From Erythrobacteraceae bacterium (GTDB lineage: Bacteria > Pseudomonadota > Alphaproteobacteria > Sphingomonadales > Sphingomonadaceae): a stretch of 39,262 nucleotides of DNA. The translations under genes and the position numbers were made by a program. The stretch lies in the NCBI GenBank assembly GCA_947479055.1, contig CANJYE010000028.1:1-39262 (forward strand), read 5' to 3'. Below, one piece after another: positions 33,094-39,262 of the stretch (its first letter is position 1; each line of letters opens with the position of its first letter). The notes beneath the pieces were generated by a model that did not search any database, was not told the origin of the DNA, and saw nothing but the letters and a program-made list of their open reading frames with translations.

Positions 33094-33900
33094 ATGGATC
33101 TGCAACTCACAGGCAAGCGCGCCCTCGTTACGGGCAGCAATTCGGGCATCGGCGTGGCGGCGGCAAGGCGGCTGGCCGAAGAGGGCGCGCGGGTGATCGT
33201 GCATGGCCGCAACCAGCAGCGGGCCGAAGCGGTGGCCGCCGATATCTGCGCCTCCGGCCATGATGCCATCGCCATCACCGGCGATCTGTCCACCCAGCAA
33301 GGCTGCGACGCGCTGTGGCAGGCGGTGGAAGCGGCGATGGGCGGGCTCGATATCCTGATCAACAACGCCGGCGGCTCCGACGATGCGACCCGCACCTGGG
33401 AAACTTCGCACTGGCCCGACTGGATCGAGGAGTTCGAGATGAACGCGGGTTCCGCCATGAGGATGACCGAACACGCCCTGCCGGGCATGATCGCGCAAAA
33501 ATGGGGCCGGATCATCAATGTCTCGAGCGCGCAGGCGACCATGCCATTCCCGCACAGCTCGCCCGGCTATAACGCGGTCAAGGCGGGGATCATCAACACC
33601 ACCACCAGCCTCGCCCGGACCTATGGCAAGCACGGGATCACGATCAACTGCATCAGCCCCGGCCCGGTCGATTCCGCCGTGTTCCGCGAATTCGCGCTCG
33701 ACCTGCCCCCGCTCAGGGGCAAGACCTTCGAGGAGGCGGAACCGTTCCTCGCCAACAAATGGGGCGTTTCAGCGGGGCGGCTCGGTCAGCCGGACGATCT
33801 GGCCGGAGCCTTCACTTTCCTGGCGAGCCCGAAGGCGCGCTTCATCAACGGCGTGACCCTGCGGGTGGATGGCGGGATGTGCGGGTTTATCAATGTCTGA
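33094..33900 (+). CDS. SDR-family oxidoreductase, tandem copy 2
   Basis: A 268-residue SDR. Cofactor motif TGSNSGIG, NNAG present, SSAQATMP with YNAVK. More than half of its residues look identical to copy 1, including AQKWGRII and ATMP in the active-site region. The stop overlaps the start of hyuA by 8 bases (33893-33900), so the SDRs and the hydantoinase are translated from one mRNA. It probably forms or consumes the hydroxyl or keto group of a substrate shared with copy 1. Confidence 0.93.
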   Translation: MDLQLTGKRALVTGSNSGIGVAAARRLAEEGARVIVHGRNQQRAEAVAADICASGHDAIAITGDLSTQQGCDALWQAVEAAMGGLDILINNAGGSDDATRTWETSHWPDWIEEFEMNAGSAMRMTEHALPGMIAQKWGRIINVSSAQATMPFPHSSPGYNAVKAGIINTTTSLARTYGKHGITINCISPGPVDSAVFREFALDLPPLRGKTFEEAEPFLANKWGVSAGRLGQPDDLAGAFTFLASPKARFINGVTLRVDGGMCGFINV

Positions 33901-35965
33901 AGCACGCGCGATCACCATCGGCATCGACGTCGGCGGAACCTTCACCGACGCGGTGCTGGGCGACGGGGTGGAGACCGTCCGCGCCAAGGCGCTGACCACG
34001 CAGGACGATATCTCGCGCGGGGTGATCGATGCCTGCGAACTGCTGGCCGCACGCAAGGGGTTGACGCTCGATGCGTTGCTGCCCTCGGTCCAGCGCTTCG
34101 GCCTTGGCACCACGGCAGTGACCAACGCGCTCGCCTCGCGCAGCGGCAGGAGGGTCGGGCTGATCACCACCCGCGGCTTCGAGGATTGCGTGCCTGCCGC
34201 CAACGGCCGGGTGATTTCGCAGGACGGCTGGCTGCGCCTGCCCTGGTCGATCGCGCCGCGCCGCTGCATCGCCGGCGTGAACGAACGGATCGATCGCAAC
34301 GGCACCGTGCTGACCCCGCTCGACCCCGCCGAAGTGGTGGATGCCGCCCGCCGGCTGGTCGAGCTGGAAGGGATCGAAGCACTGGCGGTCTCGTTCCTGT
34401 GGTCGTTCCGCAATCCCGCGCATGAGGACCAGGCCGTGGCGGCCATCGCCACCGCCCTGCCCGATCTGCGCGTGACCTCGGGCGCCTCGCTGCTGCCGCA
34501 GAGCCGGGAGTATGAACGCTCCACCCTTGCCCTGCTCAACGCCTATACCTCGGGCGCATTGCGCGGGGTGGATGAATTGCAACGCCAGCTCGATGTACGC
34601 GGCCTGGGCGTGCCGATCCTGCTTATGCATTCGGCCGGTGGATCGATCTCCGCCGCCGAAGCTCACCGCATGCCGATCGGCCTCGCCCAGTCCGGCCCCG
34701 CGGCCGGAGTGACGGCAGCGGCGATGATCGCGCGGCGGTCCGGCTTTACCAATGCGATCAGCTGCGACATGGGCGGCACCACGCTCGACATCGCGGTGGT
34801 GATGGGCGGCGAACCGCTGCGCAAGGTGCGCGGGGAAGTGATGGGAGTGTGGACCGCGCTCAGCCTGATCGATGTCGATTCGATCGGCGCGGGCGGCGGC
34901 TCGATCGCCTGGGCCGATGCGCTGGGGATCATGCAGGTCGGCCCGAAGTCGGCCGGAGCCTATCCCGGCCCGGCCTGCTACGGGCGCGGCGGCACGCAGC
35001 CAACCGTGACCGATGCGCTGCTGGCGCTGGGCTATATCGACCCGACCCGCTTTCTTGGCGGGGCCATGCCGCTCGATCCCACTGCCGCCCTCGCCGCCTG
35101 CGCGCGGCTGGGCGAGGGGATCGGGCTGGAGCCGGAACAGGCTGCCTGGGGGATTCGCGCCATTTCGCTGTCGGGGATGGTCAAGGCGGTCAAATCCCGG
35201 CTGGTCGAACGCGGGCTTGACCCTGCAGAAAACGCGCTGGTCAGCTATGGCGGTTGCGGCGGGCTGTTTGCTGCCGATATCGCCCGGGCAATTGGCGCGC
35301 GGACGGTGATCTTCCCCGAATTCGCCTCGGTCTTCTCCGCCTTCGGGGCGGCGGCATCCGACATCCGGCGCGAGCGGATCAGGGCAGTCGGGCTTCCGGC
35401 GGGCGAGACCGGCGCGATGCTGGAAGGTGCCTTCGCCGAATTGTCCGGCGCGCTGGCACAGGACCTCGCCGCCGATGGCGTCGCGCCTGCCGACCGCACC
35501 ATCATCTTCGAAGCCGACATGCGTTTCCGCCGCCAGCGCTGGGAGCTGAGCATTGCCCTCACCGAAGCTGAGGTCGCCGCCGGATCGCTCGACAGCGCGG
35601 TCGAGCGGTTCCTTGGCGAATATGCCCGGCGCTACGGCAAAGGCGCGCTGATGGCGGGGATGGAAGTGGAACTGACCCTGCTGCGCGCAATCGGCATCGG
35701 CCAGACGGTCAAGGCCACGTTCAACCATGCCGGTGCTGCATCGGGCAAAGGACCGGTCGCGGCCAGCGGCGTGCGCGAAGTCCGGCTGGAACGCGACGGA
35801 CCGCGCGCCGAAATCGACCTGATCGCCCCTGAAAGCCTCGCCTTCGGACGCACGCTGAGCGGCCCCGCGCTGCTCGACGCCAGCGACACCACCATCTGGA
35901 TACCGCCGCAGTCCTCCGCCCGGGTGGATGCAAACATGTCGCTTGTGCTGGAGCTGGAGCCATGA
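33893..35965 (+). CDS. hyuA: Hydantoinase/oxoprolinase-type subunit A
   Basis: A 690-residue member of the hydantoinase A / 5-oxoprolinase / acetone carboxylase beta family. The N-terminal nucleotide-binding motif is IGIDVGGTFTDAV (9-21) and the second phosphate motif is CDMGGTTLDIAVV (about 291-303), as in the actin-like ATPase fold. These subunits phosphorylate or otherwise activate a lactam, ketone or enol carbonyl with ATP. It is coupled to SDR copy 2 (8-base overlap) and hyuB (ATGA overlap). The substrate need not be a hydantoin; acetophenone-type carboxylases are an alternative. Confidence 0.9.
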   Translation: MSEARAITIGIDVGGTFTDAVLGDGVETVRAKALTTQDDISRGVIDACELLAARKGLTLDALLPSVQRFGLGTTAVTNALASRSGRRVGLITTRGFEDCVPAANGRVISQDGWLRLPWSIAPRRCIAGVNERIDRNGTVLTPLDPAEVVDAARRLVELEGIEALAVSFLWSFRNPAHEDQAVAAIATALPDLRVTSGASLLPQSREYERSTLALLNAYTSGALRGVDELQRQLDVRGLGVPILLMHSAGGSISAAEAHRMPIGLAQSGPAAGVTAAAMIARRSGFTNAISCDMGGTTLDIAVVMGGEPLRKVRGEVMGVWTALSLIDVDSIGAGGGSIAWADALGIMQVGPKSAGAYPGPACYGRGGTQPTVTDALLALGYIDPTRFLGGAMPLDPTAALAACARLGEGIGLEPEQAAWGIRAISLSGMVKAVKSRLVERGLDPAENALVSYGGCGGLFAADIARAIGARTVIFPEFASVFSAFGAAASDIRRERIRAVGLPAGETGAMLEGAFAELSGALAQDLAADGVAPADRTIIFEADMRFRRQRWELSIALTEAEVAAGSLDSAVERFLGEYARRYGKGALMAGMEVELTLLRAIGIGQTVKATFNHAGAASGKGPVAASGVREVRLERDGPRAEIDLIAPESLAFGRTLSGPALLDASDTTIWIPPQSSARVDANMSLVLELEP

Positions 35966-38073
35966 ACGAGCATTCCACCCCGACCGATCCGATCGCGCTG
36001 CAATTGCTGTGGACCCGGCTCGAAGCCATCGCCGAAGAAGGCGTGCTGGCGATCCAGCGCACCGCGATCAGCCCGGCGGTGGCGGAGGCCAAGGATTGCA
36101 CCTGCACCATCGTCGGTGCGCGGGGCGAGCTGCTGGTCGGCGGCGGGGCGCTGGGCTTCCACTTCGGCGCGTCCTGCACGGCCGTGAAGACCATCCTCGC
36201 GCTCCACGGCGACAGCGTGGTGCCGGGCGATGTGTTCTTCGGCAACGATCCGCATTCGGGCATCGCCATCCACAACCAGGACGTGATGGTGGCCCAGCCG
36301 GTGTTCGCCGACGGGGTGCTGGTGGCCTGGGCGATTGCGTCCGCGCACATGATCGACATGGGCGGGTTGCAGTTCGGCTCGTTCTCCCCGCTCGCCACCG
36401 ATTGCTTCCAGGAAGCGATCCGCCTGCCCCCCGTCCGGCTCTACCGCGCCGGGGTGGAGCAGACCGATATCTGGGCGATCCTGCGCAACAACATCCGCGT
36501 GCCCGACCTGGTCGAGATGGACGTGCGCGCGCTGATCGCGGGCTGCCATGTCACCAGCGAGAAGCTGGTCGAACTGGTGGCGGAACAAGGCGGCGCGGGC
36601 CGGTTCGAACGGCTGGCCGATGGCATGAACGCGCTGCTCGATGCCGAATTCGCCCGGCGCTTCGGCCAGATCACGCCGGGTCACTACCGCTCCACCAGCT
36701 GGTCGGAATGGGAGACCGAGCTTTACAAGCTGCCGTGCGAACTGACCGTGGCCGATGGGCGGCTGCGCTTCGATTTCACCGGCGTGCCGCCGCAATGCAA
36801 CCACTATATCAATTCCAAGCCATGGATCGTGAAGGCCAATCTGGTCCCCCATATCCAGAACCTGATCGCGATCGACCTGCCTTTCGCCAATGCGATCTAT
36901 GACCGGATCGAGGTCTATTGCCCCGAAGGAACGATCCTCAACTGCCTCCCGCCCGCGCCCAATGCCGCTTCGCACATGGATGTCGGCGGCAATGCGGCGG
37001 CGGTGGCGCTGTCCACGCTGGTGCTGGCGCTGGCCGCATCGGAAGGTGCCCCGGCGCGCGATCACCTCGCGGGGGTTATGCCGCTGTGCAACCACTGCAT
37101 GCAGACCTGGTCGTTCCAGGACAAGCAGGGGCGGCCCGATGGCTTCCTGGTGATCGACGGCAGCGGATCGGGCGGCGCGGGCGCGCTCGACCATGACGGG
37201 GTCGATTTCACTTTCTTCCTTTATGGCAAGCATGCCCCGCTCGAACTGATCGCGGCGGAAATCTACGAGGAATGGTACCCGATGCTGGTGACGCAGAAGC
37301 GTTTCCGCACCGGCGCAGGCGGGGCCGGGCAGTTCCGTTCGGGCGCGGGGGTGGAAATGAGCTTCCGCCCGCATGGGGTGGACCAGCTGACCGGGCTGAT
37401 GATCGCGACGCGCGAGCATATGCCGACCATGGGCTTTGCCGGCGGTTTTCCCGGCGCGCGCACCGAAATCGTGATCCGCGACGATGATGGCGGCCAGACT
37501 GCCGTGTCCGCGCAGGCCAGCCATGTCGAGGTCCGGCCCGGGCAGGAGTTCCATTTCCGCATGGCCTCCGCCGGTGGCTATGGCGACCCGCTCGACCGCG
37601 ATCCCGAAGCGGTGCTGGACGATGTGCTGTGCGACCGGATGACCGCCGCCGAGGCGCAGGAGGCCTATGGCGTGGTGCTGGCCGGGCGGGCGGTGGACGA
37701 TGCTGCCACCAAGGCGCTGCGCACCGCAAGCCTGACAGCGCGGCTGGCCGGGGCCGCCCCGGCGCGCAAGCCGGTCGCAGCCAATGTCGCCAGCGGGGAT
37801 GAACCGTCGCTGCCGCTCTATCCCGGGGTGGTCCAGCGGGGCCGCCTGGCGGTGAGCGAGCGCAGCGGGGCGGTGCTGGCGCAGGCGCCCGATCCCTGGA
37901 CCGACGGCTGCCCGACCATCCACACCGCGCGGATGACCAAGGCCGGCATCCAGGTGGCCGTGATCGCCTATTGCGATCCGCTGACCGGCCACACGCTGGC
38001 GGTCGATTCACGGGTGGACGATGGCGGGCTGTCCTTCGCCAGCATGCCCGACCGGTGGACGGCGGCGGGTTAG
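35962..38073 (+). CDS. hyuB: Hydantoinase/oxoprolinase-type subunit B with extended C-terminus
   Basis: A 703-residue protein. The core (about 8-595) has ISPAVAEAKDCTCTI, GDVFFGNDPHSGIAIHNQDV, AHMIDMGG and ASAGGYGDPLDRDPEAV, all typical of hydantoinase B/acetone carboxylase alpha subunits. The remaining 105 residues or so (LPLYPGVVQRGRLAVSERSG ... DGCPTIHTARM ... AYCDPLTGHTLAVD) exceed the common 520-590 length and may be a fused small subunit, like the gamma-type partner of related carboxylases. With HyuA it would form an ATP-dependent hydrolase or carboxylase. The stop overlaps that of the convergent isomerase gene (38070-38073). Confidence 0.9.
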   Translation: MNEHSTPTDPIALQLLWTRLEAIAEEGVLAIQRTAISPAVAEAKDCTCTIVGARGELLVGGGALGFHFGASCTAVKTILALHGDSVVPGDVFFGNDPHSGIAIHNQDVMVAQPVFADGVLVAWAIASAHMIDMGGLQFGSFSPLATDCFQEAIRLPPVRLYRAGVEQTDIWAILRNNIRVPDLVEMDVRALIAGCHVTSEKLVELVAEQGGAGRFERLADGMNALLDAEFARRFGQITPGHYRSTSWSEWETELYKLPCELTVADGRLRFDFTGVPPQCNHYINSKPWIVKANLVPHIQNLIAIDLPFANAIYDRIEVYCPEGTILNCLPPAPNAASHMDVGGNAAAVALSTLVLALAASEGAPARDHLAGVMPLCNHCMQTWSFQDKQGRPDGFLVIDGSGSGGAGALDHDGVDFTFFLYGKHAPLELIAAEIYEEWYPMLVTQKRFRTGAGGAGQFRSGAGVEMSFRPHGVDQLTGLMIATREHMPTMGFAGGFPGARTEIVIRDDDGGQTAVSAQASHVEVRPGQEFHFRMASAGGYGDPLDRDPEAVLDDVLCDRMTAAEAQEAYGVVLAGRAVDDAATKALRTASLTARLAGAAPARKPVAANVASGDEPSLPLYPGVVQRGRLAVSERSGAVLAQAPDPWTDGCPTIHTARMTKAGIQVAVIAYCDPLTGHTLAVDSRVDDGGLSFASMPDRWTAAG

Positions 38074-38855
38074 CGATCCACGACCTTGCCCGCCGCCAGC
38101 GCCACGGTCGCGCGCTTGAGCAGGTCGGGCTCGCCCGGCCAAGGCACTTCGATCGCGCAGGTCAGCTCTGCGGGCAGCGCGGCCATGAACGCCACCATCG
38201 GCAATTCGCCTTCGCCCGGCATCATCCGGTCACCCAGCGACCTGCGGTAATATTCCTCCTCCGACAGCTTCGCCGGGGCATCGCACAATTGCGCGCCATG
38301 GATCGCCGCGCCGAAGCCGAGCATGTCCTGTGGCCCTTCGCCGCCATGCGAGAGATGCAGCGCATCGACCATCAGGCCGATATTGTCGCTGCCGATCGCG
38401 GCGATCGCCGCCAGCGCCGCGCGCCCGGTGGGGATCCGGCTGAAGGACACGAATTCCACCAGCGTACCGATCCCGGCAGCCCGCGCCATTTCGTCCAGCG
38501 CGGCAAGGTTGGCCAGCCCGCGGGCATGATCCTCGCCGACCAGGATGGCGTTGACGTTGCGCGCGCCCAGCTCGGCCACCAGATCGACCATCCGCCGCAC
38601 GGCCTCCATGTCGGAGGTTTCGCTGATGAGGAAGGCATCGGCCGAGTTGAAGGCAATCGCGTTGGCCTTCAGCGCCCCGGCCAGCCGCACCGTATCGGCA
38701 TCGCCCGCCTTGAGCGTGACCATCGGCAGTTCGGGAAACTGGACCAGTCCGACAAACGGATCGACCGCATCATACCCGGCGCGCGCCGCGATCTCGACCA
38801 GCTCGTGCGGGCGCGCACTGGCGACCGTCAGATGCCCCAACGACCATTTCCGCAT
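38070..38855 (-). CDS. Xylose-isomerase-like TIM-barrel protein
   Basis: A 261-residue sugar phosphate isomerase/epimerase-fold (AP_endonuc_2) protein. Likely metal ligands are Glu134 (TLVEFVSF), Asp164 and His167 (MVDALHLSH), a ligand near IHGAQLCD and Glu236 (AIEVPWPG). Members include isomerases, epimerases and dehydratases such as 3-dehydroshikimate dehydratase-like enzymes. GGAGAGG precedes the ATG at 38855. It is transcribed toward hyuB and could act on a ring-derived hydroxy-ketone (inference). Confidence 0.88.
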   Translation of the reverse strand: MRKWSLGHLTVASARPHELVEIAARAGYDAVDPFVGLVQFPELPMVTLKAGDADTVRLAGALKANAIAFNSADAFLISETSDMEAVRRMVDLVAELGARNVNAILVGEDHARGLANLAALDEMARAAGIGTLVEFVSFSRIPTGRAALAAIAAIGSDNIGLMVDALHLSHGGEGPQDMLGFGAAIHGAQLCDAPAKLSEEEYYRRSLGDRMMPGEGELPMVAFMAALPAELTCAIEVPWPGEPDLLKRATVALAAGKVVDR

Positions 38856-39120
38856 GGCTCAATCCTCTCCGCTTCCTGTCCCGGACAGCAGCATAACGCG
38901 GGTTGCGCGGCTTGGCTTGCGGGAAATGGCTGGCAGCGGGGACACGGTATTCCGTGTCCCCGGCCGACGGCGCGGCTTGGCGCGGGGGCGCGTGGTGACG
39001 AGCTTAATGAGTTAAGCAACGTGGCACCGTAACCCCCTGTATTGCTAGGTCTGCTCTTGAGGTTGCATTTTCGCAGATATATCAACATTGAACACGTTCA
39101 AGTCGTGAACTAATACACTA
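38856..39120. other. Intergenic region before the IS element
   Basis: No coding frame with a ribosome site is apparent in these 265 bases. The first part is G+C-rich and holds the promoter side of the isomerase gene and a palindrome (38937-38962). The second part, from about 39000, turns A+T-richer and contains GCTTAA-TGAG-TTAAGC (39002-39017) and the sequence flanking the insertion point. Confidence 0.6.
38937..38962. repeat. REP-like palindrome
   Basis: CGGGGACACGG (38937-38947) pairs perfectly with CCGTGTCCCCG (38952-38962) around a TATT loop. An 11-bp palindrome of the GGGGACACGG type recalls REP sequences associated with RAYT-type (Y1) transposases. It has no T-tract and no gene reads into it from upstream, so it is not a terminator. 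Confidence 0.6.
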
Positions 39121-39262
39121 GGGTCAGGACCTGTTAAATTGCTTGCATGATGGGCTGAGGGTTGATTCAATGGTGGCACCAGGAGGTGCTGCTTGTGGAC
39201 GATCTGTTTATGCTGAGCGAGGTGCAGATGCGCCGGATCAAGCCATTTTTCCCGCGATCGCA
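39121..39262 (+). mobile_element. Left end of an IS5-family insertion sequence (partial)
   Basis: The sequence GGGTCAGGACCTGTTAA following a TA (39119-39120) resembles the termini of IS5-family/IS427-group elements, and a transposase start follows at 39195. The element continues past the window, so the right end and the target duplication cannot be checked. Confidence 0.7.
39195..39262 (+). CDS. IS5-family transposase, N-terminal fragment
   Basis: The frame from GTG at 39195 gives VDDLFMLSEVQMRRIKPFFP followed by RS, the hallmark start of IS5-family transposases (typically MLSEAQMRRIEPFFP). AGGAGG (39181-39186) lies 8 bases upstream. Only 22 codons are within the window, and no stop is seen before the edge, so whether the copy is intact is unknown. 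Confidence 0.85.
   Translation, partial: MDDLFMLSEVQMRRIKPFFPRS

Noticed and set aside
33890..37992. Very long minus-strand frames (612 and 786 residues) opposite hyuA and hyuB
   Set aside because: They are mirror frames produced by high G+C third positions of real genes; their sequences lack domain patterns and they cross real gene boundaries.
1..39262. CRISPR array
   Set aside because: No regularly spaced direct repeats of suitable length were seen on reading the window.

Overview
The window reads as high-GC alphaproteobacterial chromosome or megaplasmid, most likely from a sphingomonad (Novosphingobium/Sphingobium-like). This is inferred from the G+C-rich third codon positions, the recurring GGGAGAG/GGAGAGG-type ribosome binding sites, the densely packed short operons and the content: many SDR, acyl-CoA dehydrogenase, Rieske, luciferase-like, EthD and DUF1330 genes. 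No taxonomic marker allows a firmer placement. A tRNA-Thr(CGU) gene lies at the left edge and the first part of an IS5-family insertion sequence at the right edge. Everything between is one accessory-type catabolic region of about 40 genes.

Layout. (1) 160-2604: a SnoaL-like gene diverges from an AraC-family regulator that is co-transcribed with a PaaG-type crotonase. (2) 2621-10487, minus strand: a six-gene operon read from right to left encodes a Rieske oxygenase alpha subunit, a DUF3237 protein, an acyl-CoA dehydrogenase, a GlcD/D2HGDH-type FAD oxidase, a fused double acyl-CoA dehydrogenase and a PanE-like reductase. (3) 10681-11797, plus: DUF1330 and tandem-EthD proteins. (4) 11799-13855: a TetR regulator diverges from two small membrane proteins, one of them a seven-helix protein reminiscent of transmembrane terpene cyclases. 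(5) 13860-18793: a CoA-ligase/quinone-oxidoreductase/SDR operon diverges from a metallo-beta-lactamase-fold hydrolase and a cupin. (6) 18790-23989: a second TetR gene coupled to an SDR diverges from DUF1214, sulfotransferase and zinc-dehydrogenase genes. (7) 24057-29366: a VOC/flavin monooxygenase pair diverges from an SDR, SnoaL, flavin monooxygenase and amidohydrolase operon that ends in a strong terminator. (8) 29516-38855: a small membrane protein, an SDR, an MFS transporter, two tandem SDRs overlapping a hydantoinase A/B pair, and a TIM-barrel isomerase. (9) 38856-39262: intergenic DNA with a REP-like palindrome, then the IS5-family element.

How it may work together (inference). Uptake could be by the MFS protein. 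Oxygenation could be by the Rieske protein and two luciferase-like monooxygenases. Alcohol/ketone steps could be handled by six SDRs and two MDR dehydrogenases. Activation could be by the CoA ligase, followed by beta-oxidation-like steps (two acyl-CoA dehydrogenase genes carrying three domains, plus a PaaG-type isomerase) and hydrolysis or carboxylation by the amidohydrolase, MBL and HyuAB proteins. This fits degradation of a cyclic or polycyclic compound, such as a terpenoid, steroid-like or aromatic acid, but the substrate cannot be read from the sequence. Several enzymes lack canonical catalytic residues (PanE-like, one SDR, the CoA ligase A10 lysine), and no ferredoxin, reductase, Rieske beta subunit or flavin reductase is present.
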